A stretch of 64,000 bases of DNA, from assembly GCF_029338355.1 (NCBI RefSeq), contig NZ_CP119802.1, forward strand, positions 2,418,001 through 2,482,000, in the 5' to 3' direction. The notes under the pieces are model-generated. The model was not told the origin of the DNA and did no database searches. It saw nothing but the letters and a program-made list of their open reading frames with translations. The translations under genes were made by a program, and so were the position numbers. Positions 41,275 through 51,105 of the stretch are shown here, piece by piece (the first letter of the stretch is position 1; every line of letters begins with the position of its first letter). This stretch comes from Halosegnis marinus (lineage in GTDB: Archaea > Halobacteriota > Halobacteria > Halobacteriales > Haloarculaceae).

Positions 41275-41727
41275 CTACTCCCCGTCGCCGGGGGCGAACT
41301 CCACGAGCGTCAGGTCGCGTTCCAGCATGCAGTAGTCGTGGGGCGGGTCGCCGAGCACCTCCTCGATGCGGTACTCGGCGTCGAAGTCGGCGCCCGCCGG
41401 CTCGCAGTACTCGTGGCTCGGACACTCGGTGTAGGGGCACGACCCGGCGAGCGACGCCGTGGAGCCGGCGTAGGCGGCGTTCGACGGGACGTTGGCCGTC
41501 ATCCCCGCGGGCTCGACCTCGACGGCGCGCACGCCGTCGTCGTGGACGGCACACTCCAGCCGCTGGGTGTTGTCCCGGACGCCGGTGACGCGGTAGCGGT
41601 GCCCCTCCGCGAGGTTGAGACACTGCCCGCGGTAGGGGCACCCCTCGCAGGCGGCCGACTCACCCCCGTAGACGAACTCGACGCCCTCCTCCGCGAGGCG
41701 GGTGCCGATGAGCGTGACCTTCGACAT
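41275..41727 (-). CDS. UPF0179 family protein
   Basis: This 150-residue archaeal family has eight cysteines arranged in pairs (CEGCPYRGQC, RLECAV, CPYTECPSHEYC, DYCML), consistent with iron-sulfur or zinc binding. Function is unknown. The start MSKVTLIGTRLAEEG and the paired Cys pattern match UPF0179. A GGTTTAC box on the minus strand is centred 28 bases upstream. Confidence 0.9.
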   Translation of the reverse strand: MSKVTLIGTRLAEEGVEFVYGGESAACEGCPYRGQCLNLAEGHRYRVTGVRDNTQRLECAVHDDGVRAVEVEPAGMTANVPSNAAYAGSTASLAGSCPYTECPSHEYCEPAGADFDAEYRIEEVLGDPPHDYCMLERDLTLVEFAPGDGE

Positions 41728-41765
41728 GAACGGAGCGATGCGACGGGCGGCCGTAAACCCCGCGG

Positions 41766-42143
41766 CTACCGGCCCGTGAGTTCGTCCAGCCGCGCGAAGT
41801 ACTCCTCGCGGGGGACCTGATACAGCCCCCGGTAGTCCACCTCGCCCGCGGCGAACGCGCGGGCCAGGTGGGTCGCGCCCGCGACGGCCGCCTCCCGGTC
41901 GGGGTACTCCCGCTCGTCGCCGCTCACCTCCGGTTCGAGGAAGAGGGTGACGTACCACGGCGTGTCGGGGTCGTCGTTCCGCTCGGCGCCCGGCCGGCGC
42001 GACCGCTTCCCCCGCGTGACGTACAGCGTCGGCAGACACGGCGGGGGGAACGCCCCGCCGTCGAACACGTCCGGCCGGTAGGCCCAGACGAGTTTCCGCT
42101 CGCCCTCGCTCCAGCGCGTCCACCCCTCGGGCAGGTCGGTCAT
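41766..42143 (-). CDS. DUF5820 family protein
   Basis: This 125-residue haloarchaeal protein begins MTDLPEGWTRWSEGERKLVW and contains PPPCLPTLYVTRGKRSRRPG and a C-terminal DYRGLYQVPREEYFARLDEL. No catalytic motif is obvious; function unknown. The gene is followed on the same strand by UPF0179, 38 bases away. Divergent from the prkA operon, with 256 bases between the start codons. Confidence 0.8.
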   Translation of the reverse strand: MTDLPEGWTRWSEGERKLVWAYRPDVFDGGAFPPPCLPTLYVTRGKRSRRPGAERNDDPDTPWYVTLFLEPEVSGDEREYPDREAAVAGATHLARAFAAGEVDYRGLYQVPREEYFARLDELTGR

Positions 42144-42399
42144 ACCGGCGGTCGGGCGCGAGGCCGCTTCAGACCCGCGGTTCCGGGCGGGGGAAGTCGG
42201 GGGAAAACCGGGACAAGGGTTATGTTAACGCGACTCATGGTATTAGTTACTGTCGGAACGGGAAAGCCCGACCGACGCCGCCGACCTCCCCGCTATCGAC
42301 CCGTCCGCACAGCGACGGGTGTACCGGGCGCGCCGGGGGGTTCCCCCTCGGCGCGCGTCGCGGGACTCGGCGACGACGCCGGCCACGCCGGCTGATAGC
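42144..42399 (+). promoter_or_regulatory. promoter and long structured leader of the prkA-spoVR operon
   Basis: Two AT-rich boxes (GGGTTATG at 42217-42224 and GGTATTAG near 42239-42246) would start transcription around 42245-42270, leaving a leader of about 130-150 nt before the ATG at 42400. Such a leader is exceptional in this window, where most genes look leaderless. It contains the hairpin at 42328-42356. A small frame from the ATG near 42221 to 42395 (MLTRLMVLVTVGTG...) is not protein-like. Confidence 0.5.
42328..42356 (+). promoter_or_regulatory. 13-bp hairpin in the prkA leader
   Basis: GCGCGCCGGGGGG (42328-42340) pairs with CCCCTCGGCGCGC (42344-42356) through 13 pairs, one of them G-U, closing a three-base loop. 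Its 3' edge is 43 bases before the start codon. It may act as an attenuator, RNA-stability element or binding site. Confidence 0.6.
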
Positions 42400-44469
42400 A
42401 TGACCGACATGGAAACACTGCAGACGCTCTCCGAGGAGTACCGGGACACGATACCGACGGACCTGCGGGAGGCCCGCCCGTTCGACTGGTACTTGGAGGA
42501 GTGTTACGCCGACCCCCGAATCGCCCGCAACGCCCACCAGCGCGTCGCGGATATGTTCGACTTCTACGGCACCGACTACGACGAGGAGTCCGGTGTCGTC
42601 GAGTACCACCTCGCGAGCGAGGACCCCCTCGACGACGGGGAGAACGTCTTCTACGGCCGGGAGGTCCACGCCTCGATACACGAGTTCGTCAACAAGGTGA
42701 AGTCCGGCGCCCGCGGACTCGGCCCCGAGAAGCGCATCAAGCTCCTGCTCGGGCCGGTCGGCTCGGGCAAGTCCGACTTCGACCGGCGGGTCCGCCGCTA
42801 CTTCGAGGACTACACCGCCCGCGACGCGGGGCGGATGTACACCTTCCGGTGGACGAACCTCCGCGACGTGCTCCGCGACCAGGACCCCGAGGACGACACC
42901 GTCCGGTCGCCGATGAACCAGGACCCGCTCGTCCTGCTGCCCCAGCGGCAACGGGACCGCGTCATCGCGGACCTGAACGAGCGGCTCGACGCGCCGTACA
43001 CGGTGCGCAACGACCAGGCGCTCGACCCCGCCTCGGAGTTCTACATGGACGCGCTGCTCGACCACTACGACGACGACCTCGCGGCCGTCCTGGAGACCCA
43101 CGTCGAGGTGGTGCGGCTGGTCGCCGACGAGAACAAGCGCCGCGCCGTCGAGACGTTCGAGCCGAAGGACAAGAAGAACCAGGACGAGACGGAGCTGACG
43201 GGCACGGTCAACTACTCGAAGCTCGCGGTGTACGGCGAGTCCGACCCGCGCGCGTTCGACTACTCCGGCGCGTTCTGTAACGCGAACCGCGGGCTGTTCT
43301 CCGGCGAGGAGCTGTTGAAGCTCCAGCGGGAGTTCCTCTACGACTTCCTGCACGCCTCCCAGGAGCAGACCATCAAGCCGAAGAACAACCCCCGAATCGA
43401 CATCGACCAGGTCATCGTCGGCCGGACGAACATGCCCGAGTACCGGGACAAGAAGGGCGACGAGAAGATGGAGGCGTTCAACGACCGGACGAAGCGCATC
43501 GACTTCCCGTACGTCCTCCAGTACGAGGCCGAGGCCGAGATATACGGGAAGATGCTGCGCAACGCCGACGTGCCGGACATCAACGTCGAGCCGCACACCC
43601 TGGAGATGGCGGGGCTGTTCGGCGTCCTCACGCGCATCACCGAGCCGGACGGCGGCGAGGTGTCGCTGCTCGGGAAGGCGAAGGCGTACAACGGCGGGAG
43701 CGACGAGGCCGAGGAGGTCGACGTGCGGAAGCTCCGCGACGAGGCCGCCGAGGCGACCGACATCGGCGAGGGGATGGAGGGCGTCTCGCCCCGGTTCATC
43801 GGCGACGAGATCGCCGAGGCCATCATGGACTCGATGCACCGCGGCCGGGACTTCCTCTCGCCGCTGACGACGTTCAACCACCTGGAGGGGAACCTGGAGA
43901 ACCACGGCTCCATCCCGCAGGAGAACTTCGAGCGCTACCACCGGTACCTCGAACTCGTCCGCGAGGAGTACAGGGAGCGCGCCATCGAGGACGTGCGCCA
44001 CGCCCTCGCGTACGACGTGGACGAGATACGCCGGCAGGGCGAGAAGTACATGGACCACGTGATGGCGTACATCGACGACGACACCGTCGAGGACTCCATC
44101 ACGGGCCGCGAGCAGGAACCGGACGAGAAGTTCCTCCGCGACGTGGAGGGCCACCTCGAAGTGCCGGAGGACCGGAAGGACGACTTCCGCCAGGAGGTCG
44201 CCAACTGGGTCAGCCGGCGCGCCCGCGAGGGCTCGTCGTTCGACCCGCATGACAACGACCGCCTGCGCCGCGCGCTCGAACGCAAGCTGTGGGAGGACAA
44301 GAAGCACAACATCAACTTCTCCGCGCTGGTGTCGAGCGGCGACATGGACGACGACGAGCGGAGCGCGTGGATCGCCGCGCTGACCGAGCAGGGCTACTCC
44401 GAGGCCGGGGCCCGCGAGGTGCTGGAGTTCGCCGGCGCGGAGGTCGCCCGCTCCGAGATGGAAGGATGA
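42400..44469 (+). CDS. prkA: PrkA-type serine protein kinase (first paralogue)
   Basis: This 689-residue protein belongs to the PrkA/YeaG family: an AAA-like ATPase core with Walker A GPVGSGKS at 118-125 and a C-terminal kinase-associated region (about 560-640) rich in acidic residues. Strong family stretches include LEECYADPRIARNAHQR, NKVKSGARGLGPEKRI, SGAFCNANRGLFSGEELLKLQ and KPKNNPRIDIDQVIVG. In bacteria PrkA works with YeaH and SpoVR in stress and nitrogen-starvation responses; here all four genes are one overlapping cluster. The stop TGA overlaps the next ATG. Confidence 0.93.
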   Translation: MTDMETLQTLSEEYRDTIPTDLREARPFDWYLEECYADPRIARNAHQRVADMFDFYGTDYDEESGVVEYHLASEDPLDDGENVFYGREVHASIHEFVNKVKSGARGLGPEKRIKLLLGPVGSGKSDFDRRVRRYFEDYTARDAGRMYTFRWTNLRDVLRDQDPEDDTVRSPMNQDPLVLLPQRQRDRVIADLNERLDAPYTVRNDQALDPASEFYMDALLDHYDDDLAAVLETHVEVVRLVADENKRRAVETFEPKDKKNQDETELTGTVNYSKLAVYGESDPRAFDYSGAFCNANRGLFSGEELLKLQREFLYDFLHASQEQTIKPKNNPRIDIDQVIVGRTNMPEYRDKKGDEKMEAFNDRTKRIDFPYVLQYEAEAEIYGKMLRNADVPDINVEPHTLEMAGLFGVLTRITEPDGGEVSLLGKAKAYNGGSDEAEEVDVRKLRDEAAEATDIGEGMEGVSPRFIGDEIAEAIMDSMHRGRDFLSPLTTFNHLEGNLENHGSIPQENFERYHRYLELVREEYRERAIEDVRHALAYDVDEIRRQGEKYMDHVMAYIDDDTVEDSITGREQEPDEKFLRDVEGHLEVPEDRKDDFRQEVANWVSRRAREGSSFDPHDNDRLRRALERKLWEDKKHNINFSALVSSGDMDDDERSAWIAALTEQGYSEAGAREVLEFAGAEVARSEMEG

Positions 44470-46751
44470 CGCGCGGGAGCGACTACCTCGCGGCCGCGGA
44501 CGACGCGCTCCGCGAGACGTACGAGCCGCCGATGGGCCTCGCGGAGTACCTCGACTACGTCGTCGAGCACCCGACGACCGCGGCCCACGCCTCGAAGTAC
44601 CTGCTCGACGCCATCGAGGCGCCCGGGACCCGGACCGTGGTCGAGGAGGGCGAGGAGCGCGAGCGCTACCGCTTCTTCGACGACCCGTACAACGACGGGG
44701 AACACGCCGTCCTCGGCAACACGGCGACGCTCAACGACTTCGTGGCCGACCTCCGGGCCATCGCCGCCGGCCGCGGCAAGGAGGAGAAGATCGTCTGGCT
44801 CGACGGGCCGACGGCGACGGGGAAGTCGGAGCTGAAACGGTGTCTCGTCAACGGCCTGCGCGCCTACTCCAAGACCGAGGCGGGCCGCCGCTACACCCTC
44901 ACCTGGAACGTCCGGGGCGAGGCGTCCTCGCCGGGGATGACCTACGGCGACGCCGCCGAACCCGCGGAGGACGACTGGTACCGCTCGCCGGTGCAGGCCC
45001 ACCCGCTCGCCGTCCTCCCCGACGCCGTCCGCGACGAGGTGCTCGCGGACGTGAACGCGGAACTTGACGACCACATCCCGGTGCGGGTGCCCGCGCGGCT
45101 GGACCCCTTCTCCCGGGAGGCGTACGACCACCTCGCGGAGCAGTACCGCCGGCAGGGCCGCGAGGACCTGTTCTCGGCGGTCGCCGACCCCCAGCACCTC
45201 CGCGTCGAGAACTACGTCGCGGACCTCGGGCAGGGTATCGGCGTGCTCCACGCCGAGGACGACGGCACGCCGAAGGAACGGCTGGTCGGCTCGTGGATGC
45301 CCGGGATGGTGCAGGCGCTCGACTCCCGGGGCCGGAAGAACCCGCAGGCGTTCAGCTACGACGGCGTCCTCTCGCAGGGGAACGGTCTGCTGACGGTCGT
45401 GGAGGACGCGGCCCAGCACGCCGACCTGCTCTCGAAGCTCCTGAACGTCCCCGACGAGGGGAGCGTGAAACTGGACAAGGGCATCGGGATGGAGGTGGAC
45501 ACGCAGATGCTCGTCATCTCGAACCCGGACCTCGGCGCGCGGCTGAACGAACACGCCGCCGCCGGCGAGTCCGACCCGCTGAAGGCGCTCAAGCGCCGGC
45601 TGGAGCGCCACGAGTTCGGCTACCTCACGAACCGCTCGCTGGAAGCCGAACTCGTCCGCCGGGAGCTCACCGACGAGACGGCGGTGTGGACCGCGGAGGA
45701 GGGCCTCGACCCGGACGACCGGGCGCGCGAACCGCTCCGCGTCCGGGTGCGCGTCGGCACCGGGACCGAGGTGCGCGACCGGGAGTTCGCCCCCCACGCC
45801 ATCGAGGCCGCGGCGCTGTACGCCGTCGTGACCCGGCTTGACGCCGACGACCTGCCGGGCGACCTCGACCTCGTGGAGAAGGCGCTGCTGTTCGACCGCG
45901 GCTACCTCCAGGACGGCGACGAGCGGCTGACGACCGACGACTTCGCGTTCGCCGACGACGCGACCGACGGCGAGCGCGGCATCCCCGTCACGTTCACCCG
46001 GGACGTGCTCGCCGAACTGCTCGCGGAGCCGTCCGACAGGAGCCACGCGACGCTCCCGGTCGAGGACGTGATAACGCCCGGCGACGCCGTCTCGGCGATG
46101 GCCGACCGGCTGGCCGACGCGCCCGTGTTCTCGACGGGCGAGCGGCGCGACTACGGCGAGCGCGCGACGCTCGTCCACCGCTACGTCCGCGAGCGCGAGG
46201 AGGCCGACGTGCTCGACGCCCTGTTGCGCGACGACCGCCCCGACCCCGGGACGGTCGCGGAGTACGTCGAGGGCGTCCACGCGTGGGCCGAGGGCGAGCA
46301 GGTCGTCAACGCCCGCGGCGAGCGCGTCGACCCCGACCCGCTCGCGCTGAAGGTGTTCGAGACGGAGTCGCTCGGCCGGTTCGGCGAGGAGGACTACGCC
46401 GGCACCGCCCCCTCGACGGCCGTCGAGCGCTTCCGCCGCGAGCAGGTCGTCACGGCGATGAACCGCCACGCGTGGCGCAACCGCGACGAGCGGTACCGCG
46501 CCGCGGAACTCGCCTTCGAGGAGATACCCGCGCTCCGGGCCGTCCTCGAACGGAACGACTGGGACGACGTGGCGCGGCTGTACGACGAGTTCGAGCCCGC
46601 ACAGTGGCCCGACCCGCCGGAGGGAACCGTCACCGCGCGGCTGAAGCGCGAGACGATAGCGAACATGGTGGAGCTGTTCGACTACAGCGAGGCGTCGGCC
46701 GAACTGGCGAGCCGGCGCGTCCTCGCGGAGGTGCGCGACCGATGGGACTGA
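44466..46751 (+). CDS. PrkA-type serine protein kinase (second, divergent paralogue)
   Basis: At 761 residues it is longer and more divergent than its neighbour, with Walker A GPTATGKS at 114-121, a YTLTWNVRG strand, [21 protein letters not shown] and [12 protein letters not shown] segments. It starts four bases before the end of prkA1 (ATGA overlap), preceded by GAAGG. The two paralogues resemble each other in overall order (N-terminal segment, P-loop, Ser/Asp-rich middle, C-terminal helical domain), suggesting an ancient duplication forming a hetero-oligomeric kinase. This pair arrangement is known from haloarchaea, not bacteria. Confidence 0.9.
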   Translation: MTRGSDYLAAADDALRETYEPPMGLAEYLDYVVEHPTTAAHASKYLLDAIEAPGTRTVVEEGEERERYRFFDDPYNDGEHAVLGNTATLNDFVADLRAIAAGRGKEEKIVWLDGPTATGKSELKRCLVNGLRAYSKTEAGRRYTLTWNVRGEASSPGMTYGDAAEPAEDDWYRSPVQAHPLAVLPDAVRDEVLADVNAELDDHIPVRVPARLDPFSREAYDHLAEQYRRQGREDLFSAVADPQHLRVENYVADLGQGIGVLHAEDDGTPKERLVGSWMPGMVQALDSRGRKNPQAFSYDGVLSQGNGLLTVVEDAAQHADLLSKLLNVPDEGSVKLDKGIGMEVDTQMLVISNPDLGARLNEHAAAGESDPLKALKRRLERHEFGYLTNRSLEAELVRRELTDETAVWTAEEGLDPDDRAREPLRVRVRVGTGTEVRDREFAPHAIEAAALYAVVTRLDADDLPGDLDLVEKALLFDRGYLQDGDERLTTDDFAFADDATDGERGIPVTFTRDVLAELLAEPSDRSHATLPVEDVITPGDAVSAMADRLADAPVFSTGERRDYGERATLVHRYVREREEADVLDALLRDDRPDPGTVAEYVEGVHAWAEGEQVVNARGERVDPDPLALKVFETESLGRFGEEDYAGTAPSTAVERFRREQVVTAMNRHAWRNRDERYRAAELAFEEIPALRAVLERNDWDDVARLYDEFEPAQWPDPPEGTVTARLKRETIANMVELFDYSEASAELASRRVLAEVRDRWD

Positions 46752-48052
46752 GGGAGGACCTCGAACGGTTCCGCGAGGTGGGCGAGGCCCGCCGGCAGGA
46801 CCTCGCCGACTTCATCCAGCACGGCGACCTCGGGGCGTCGCGCCCCGACCGCGTGCGCGTCCCCATCAAGATAATCGACCTCCCGGAGTTCGCCTACGAC
46901 GAGCGCGACGCGGGCGGCGTCGGGCAGGCGGACGGCGACGTGGAGCCGGGCGACAAGGTCGGCGACCCCGAACCCGGCGACGGCGAGGACGGCGACCCCG
47001 GCGAGGAGGGGGCCGACCACGACTACTACGAGATGGACCCCGAGGAGTTCGCCCGCGAACTCGACGAGGCGCTCGGCCTCGACCTCGACCCCAAGGGGAA
47101 GGAGGTCGTCACGGAGAAGGAGGGCGAGTACACCGACGTGCGCCGGTCGGGCCCGGCCAGCACGCTCGACTTCGACCGGCTGTTCAAGTCCGGGCTGAAG
47201 CGGAAGCTCGCCACCGACTTCGACGAGGACTACGTCCGCGAGGCGCTGCGGGTCCGCGGCTGGGGGCCGAGCCGCGTCTTCGAGTGGGCGCGCGAGTCCC
47301 GGATACCCGTCTCGCGGGTCTGGCTCGCGGACGCCTACGAGTCGATACCCGACGACGAGCGCGGCCGGTGGGAGAGCATCGAGGAGATGGAGGCGAACGT
47401 CGAGGGCGAGCCGACCGCCGTGCGGCTCCGGCGCGAGGGCGTGAAGGACGTCCCGCTCCGGCGCGAGGACGAGCGCTACCGCCACCCCGAGACGGTCGAG
47501 GAGCGGGAGACGAACGTCGTCGTCGTGAACATCCGCGACGTGTCCGGGTCGATGCGCGAGACGAAGCGCGAACTGGTCGAGCGCACCTTCACCCCGCTGG
47601 ACTGGTATCTCACCGGGAAGTACGACCGCGCGGAGTTCGTCTACATCGCCCACGACGCGGAGGCGTGGGAGGTCGAGCGCGAGGAGTTCTTCGGCATCCG
47701 GTCGGGCGGGGGCACCCGCATCTCCTCGGCGTACGACCTCGCCGCGACGGTCCTCGAGGAGCGCTACCCGTGGGCCGACTGGAACCGCTACGTGTTCGCG
47801 GCCGGCGACTCGGAGAACTCCTCGAACGACACCGCGGGGCGCGTCATCCCGCTGATGGAGGAGATAGACGCGAACCGCCACGCGTACGTCGAGACGCAGC
47901 CGTCGGGGACGGCCATCAACGCCACCCACGCCGAGGAGGTGGAGCGCCACTTCGCCGGCGACGACGGCGTCGCGGTGGCGTACGTCTCGGACGCCGACGA
48001 CGTGGTCGAGGCCATCAGAACCGTGCTGACGACGGAGGAGGACGATGACTGA
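46742..48052 (+). CDS. YeaH/YhbH-type von Willebrand factor A protein
   Basis: This 436-residue protein starts [19 protein letters not shown] and has an acidic segment (about 60-120), a helical middle ([18 protein letters not shown]) and a C-terminal VWA domain. The metal-dependent adhesion-like site reads [15 protein letters not shown] and is followed by [34 protein letters not shown]. It matches the YeaH/YhbH group co-occurring with PrkA and SpoVR. It overlaps the end of prkA2 by 10 bases and the start of spoVR by 8, so the operon is translated without gaps. Confidence 0.92.
   Translation: MGLREDLERFREVGEARRQDLADFIQHGDLGASRPDRVRVPIKIIDLPEFAYDERDAGGVGQADGDVEPGDKVGDPEPGDGEDGDPGEEGADHDYYEMDPEEFARELDEALGLDLDPKGKEVVTEKEGEYTDVRRSGPASTLDFDRLFKSGLKRKLATDFDEDYVREALRVRGWGPSRVFEWARESRIPVSRVWLADAYESIPDDERGRWESIEEMEANVEGEPTAVRLRREGVKDVPLRREDERYRHPETVEERETNVVVVNIRDVSGSMRETKRELVERTFTPLDWYLTGKYDRAEFVYIAHDAEAWEVEREEFFGIRSGGGTRISSAYDLAATVLEERYPWADWNRYVFAAGDSENSSNDTAGRVIPLMEEIDANRHAYVETQPSGTAINATHAEEVERHFAGDDGVAVAYVSDADDVVEAIRTVLTTEEDDD
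48034..48041 (+). promoter_or_regulatory. Shine-Dalgarno sequence for spoVR
   Basis: GGAGGAGG ends 3 bases before the ATG at 48045, within the acidic C-terminal coding region of the YeaH-type gene. It marks the coupled start of spoVR. Confidence 0.6.
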
Positions 48053-50060
48053 CACGACCCGATTCGCCAAGCGCCGCATCGCCGACGACCTCGAACCGCA
48101 CGTCCGGGCCGCCGGACAGCTAGCGCGGAAACTGGGGCTCGACCCCTATCCGGTGAACTACTGGATCGTGGACCACGACGAGATGAACGAACTCATCGCC
48201 TACGAGGGGTTCCAGGAGCGGTACCCTCACTGGCGGTGGGGGATGAACTACGACCGCCAGCGCAAGCAGCGGCAGTTCCTCGGCGGGAAGGCGTTCGAGA
48301 TAGTGAACAACGATGACCCGAGCCACGCGTTCCTCCAGGAGTCGAACGCGCTGGCCGACCAGAAGGCCGTCATCACCCACGTCGAGGCGCACGCCGACTT
48401 CTTCCGCAACAACGAGTGGTTCCGGCTGTTCGTGGACGGGGGCGACGACGCGACGCCCCGCGGCGAGCGGGGCGGCCCCGACGCCGCGGCGATGCTCGCG
48501 CGCCACGCCGAGACGGTCCGCGAGTACGTCGCCGACCCCGACATCGACCGGGAGGCGGTCGAGGCGTGGATAGACCACGTCGCCTGTCTCGACGGCTGCA
48601 TCGACCAGCACCGGCCGTTCCGGCCGACCGACGCGTGGGAGCGCGAGGCGCCCGAACCGGAGGACCCCGACGAGACGCTCGCCGAACTCGACATCTCCGA
48701 GGAGGTCCGCGACGAGGTGTTCGACGACGCGTGGTTCGAGGCCCGCGAGGCGAGCGACGAGGGGCCGCTGGCCGAGAAGGACCTGCTGGCCTACCTCGCC
48801 GTCCATGGCCGCGCCTACGACGAGGAGTCGGGCAAGGCCGTCGCGTACGAGGAGTGGCAGCGCGAACTGCTCGAACTGCTCCGTCGGGAGGCGTACTACT
48901 TCGCGCCCCAGCGGATGACGAAGGTGATGAACGAGGGGTGGGCCGCCTACTGGGAGTCGCTCATGATGACCGGCGAGAACTTCGCGGCCGACGAGGAGTT
49001 CGTCGCCTACGCCGACCACATGGCCCGCGTCCTCGGCTCGCCCGGCCTCAACCCCTACGCGCTCGGCCTCGAACTGTGGACCTACGTCGAGAACCGCGCG
49101 AACCGCGAGGCCGTCCTCGAAGCCCTGCTGCGCGTGGACGGCGTCACCCCCGAGACGTTCCGCGACCGCGTGGACCTCGACGCGGTCCTCGCCGGGCTCG
49201 AACCCGACCCCGAACTCGCGGACGTGCCGGGGCACCTCGACGCGCTGGACCCCGACGACCCCCGCGTCGACGCCGACGGCCTCGCGGCGGCCCGCGCCGG
49301 CGAGTTCGACCCCGAGCGGTACCCGTGGCGGGTGCTCACCCGCGCGGGGCTCGTCGAGCGCCACTACTCGCTCGTCCAGCCGGCGAACCGCGGCTTCCTG
49401 AAGCGGGCGGGTCGCGACGACCTCGACCGGATATCGCGCTACCTGTTCGAGACCGACCGCTACGCGACCGTCGAGGAGGCCGTCGCGGCGGTGGACCGCG
49501 GCGCCGGCTGGGACCGGCTGTTCGAGGTCCGCGAGAGCCACAACGACGTGACGTTCCTCGACGAGTTCCTCACCCCGGAGTTCGTCGCGGCGGGCGGCTA
49601 CTTCGCCTACGAGTACAGCGAGCGCCACGGCGACTACCGCGCGACCGCCACGGACGCGGCGGCGGTGAAGCGGAAGCTCCTGCTCCGGTTCACGAACTTC
49701 GGGAAGCCGACGGTGACGGTCCACGACGGCAACTTCGGCAACCGGAACGAACTGCTGCTCGCCCACCACTACAACGGCGTCGCGCTCGACGTGCCGCGGG
49801 CGAAGCGCGTCCTCGAACGCGTGTTCCGGCTGTGGGGCCGCCCGGTTCAGCTGCTCACCGTCGTGAAGGAGGTGGACGACCACGACGTGGAGGTGGCCCG
49901 GCGGCGCGGCCGCGAGCCCGAGCCGGAGGAGGTCGGCGTCCGGTTCCGCTACGACGGGGAGCGGTTCGAGCGGACGGAGGTGCCGCGCTCGGAGTGGGCG
50001 CCGCTCGCGTCGCCGACGGTCGGGTACGACACCACCCCCGACGAGTGGCGGCGCCGCTGA
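48045..50060 (+). CDS. SpoVR family protein
   Basis: At 671 residues it is longer than bacterial SpoVR (about 500). Family landmarks are [72 protein letters not shown], and [18 protein letters not shown]; the C-terminal third ([40 protein letters not shown]) is also conserved. In Bacillus it is needed for spore cortex formation; in other organisms it accompanies PrkA and YeaH in stress survival. Archaea make no spores, so here it is presumed to act in a stress pathway. Biochemical activity unknown. Confidence 0.92.
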   Translation: MTDTTRFAKRRIADDLEPHVRAAGQLARKLGLDPYPVNYWIVDHDEMNELIAYEGFQERYPHWRWGMNYDRQRKQRQFLGGKAFEIVNNDDPSHAFLQESNALADQKAVITHVEAHADFFRNNEWFRLFVDGGDDATPRGERGGPDAAAMLARHAETVREYVADPDIDREAVEAWIDHVACLDGCIDQHRPFRPTDAWEREAPEPEDPDETLAELDISEEVRDEVFDDAWFEAREASDEGPLAEKDLLAYLAVHGRAYDEESGKAVAYEEWQRELLELLRREAYYFAPQRMTKVMNEGWAAYWESLMMTGENFAADEEFVAYADHMARVLGSPGLNPYALGLELWTYVENRANREAVLEALLRVDGVTPETFRDRVDLDAVLAGLEPDPELADVPGHLDALDPDDPRVDADGLAAARAGEFDPERYPWRVLTRAGLVERHYSLVQPANRGFLKRAGRDDLDRISRYLFETDRYATVEEAVAAVDRGAGWDRLFEVRESHNDVTFLDEFLTPEFVAAGGYFAYEYSERHGDYRATATDAAAVKRKLLLRFTNFGKPTVTVHDGNFGNRNELLLAHHYNGVALDVPRAKRVLERVFRLWGRPVQLLTVVKEVDDHDVEVARRRGREPEPEEVGVRFRYDGERFERTEVPRSEWAPLASPTVGYDTTPDEWRRR

Positions 50061-50103
50061 CCGCCGCGACAGCTTCAAGAGCCGGGGGGCGGAACCGCCG
50101 AGC

Positions 50104-50643
50104 GTGGCAACGCAGTCCTCCGATTCCGAGCTGGCGGCCACGGAGATACACGACGTCCTCCGCAACGACCGCCGGCGGCTCGCCCTGAAGTGCCTCCAGG
50201 ACGCCGAAGCGGGCGGACTGACCGTCCGTGAGCTCTCCGAACGAGTGGCGACGATGGAGACGGGCGAGGAGCCCGCCCCGCGCGACAAGCGCCAGTCGGT
50301 GTACGTCTCGCTCCACCAGACGCACCTCCCGAAACTCGACCGGCTGGGCATCGTCGGCTACGACGACGCCGACAAGACCGTCGCGCTGGCCGAGCGCGCC
50401 CCGGAGGTGACCGTGTACATGGAGGTCGTCCCGCGCTACGGGCTCTCGTGGGCGGAGTACTACCTCGGCGTCGGACTGCTCGGCGCGCTGGCGACGGTGG
50501 CCGTCCTCATCGGCGTGCCGGGCATCTCGCGGCTCGGCCTCGTCGCCGTCGCCGGCGGCTTCTTCGCGCTCGTGACCGGGTCGGCCGCCTACCAGATAGC
50601 GACCCAGCAGGACGGCTCGGTGTTCCGGCGCTTCCGCGGCTGA
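50104..50643 (+). CDS. DUF7344-type HTH protein with two membrane helices
   Basis: This 179-residue protein has an N-terminal winged helix (about 12-95: ATEIHDVLRNDRRRLALKCLQ, YVSLHQTHLPKLDRLGIVGYD) like the haloarchaeal DUF7344 regulators, then two transmembrane helices (about 115-135, GVGLLGALATVAVLIGV, and 138-155, SRLGLVAVAGGFFALV). It would anchor a DNA-binding domain at the membrane. The GTG start has a CTTCAAG box 27 bases upstream. It follows the prkA-spoVR operon by 43 bases and may respond to the same signals, but this is inference only. Confidence 0.75.
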   Translation: MATQSSDSELAATEIHDVLRNDRRRLALKCLQDAEAGGLTVRELSERVATMETGEEPAPRDKRQSVYVSLHQTHLPKLDRLGIVGYDDADKTVALAERAPEVTVYMEVVPRYGLSWAEYYLGVGLLGALATVAVLIGVPGISRLGLVAVAGGFFALVTGSAAYQIATQQDGSVFRRFRG

Positions 50644-50653
50644 GCCGGGTACG

Positions 50654-50659
50654 CTTTTA
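50654..50659 (+). promoter_or_regulatory. TATA-like box of the YjbQ gene
   Basis: CTTTTA is centred 28 bases before the ATG at 50685. Confidence 0.55.
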
Positions 50660-50684
50660 CCCCGCGGCGGCGTCGCTCCGGACG

Positions 50685-51059
50685 ATGCGCTTCGAGGTCG
50701 AGACCGAATCACCCGTCGATACCGTCGACGTGACCGACAGGGTCGCCGGGGGCATCCCCCGCGGCCGCAACGGCACCGTCACCGTCTTCTGCCGACACAC
50801 CACCGCCGGCGTCGTCGTCAACGAGGCCGAGCCGCGACTGCTCGCCGACATCGAGTCGTTCGCCGACGCGCTCGCGCCCGGCGCCGGGTGGAGCCACGAC
50901 GAGATCGACGACAACGCGGACGCCCATCTGAAGTCGATGCTGCTCGGGCGCTCGGTGACGCTCCCCGTGATGGACGGCGCGCTCGACCTCGGCACCTACC
51001 AGTCCGTGCTCCTCGTGGACTGCGACGGGCCGCGGGTTCGCTCGCTCGACGTGGTGTAG
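50685..51059 (+). CDS. YjbQ / UPF0047 family protein
   Basis: This 124-residue beta-sheet protein has the family motifs VFCRHTTAGVVVNEAEPRL (conserved histidine) and NADAHLKSMLLGRSVTLPV, with the HDEID segment between. YjbQ proteins have been reported with secondary thiamine-phosphate synthase activity; the physiological role is unclear. ATG at 50685 is in line with a TATA-like box at leaderless distance. The photolyase-family gene follows on the same strand after 46 bases. Confidence 0.92.
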   Translation: MRFEVETESPVDTVDVTDRVAGGIPRGRNGTVTVFCRHTTAGVVVNEAEPRLLADIESFADALAPGAGWSHDEIDDNADAHLKSMLLGRSVTLPVMDGALDLGTYQSVLLVDCDGPRVRSLDVV

Positions 51060-51105
51060 TTTCCCCTTCCCGTACCGCTTTTCGGCCGGCGCGCGTTGAC
51101 CGGCC

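Noticed and set aside
42221-42395. Possible small leader ORF upstream of prkA (MLTRLMVLVTVGTG...)
   Set aside because: After about 15 residues it becomes Pro/Arg-rich, runs through the strong hairpin, and has no ribosome-binding signal; a structured leader explains the region better.
44394-46469. Long minus-strand frame (691 codons) opposite prkA2
   Set aside because: It is a shadow of the real plus-strand gene, whose translation carries family motifs and gap-free coupling to its neighbours.
42400-50060. PrkA-YeaH-SpoVR cluster considered as an anti-phage defence system
   Set aside because: An ATPase/VWA pairing superficially resembles some defence loci, but all four genes belong to the known stress-associated PrkA/YeaH/SpoVR families and no mobile-element context is present.
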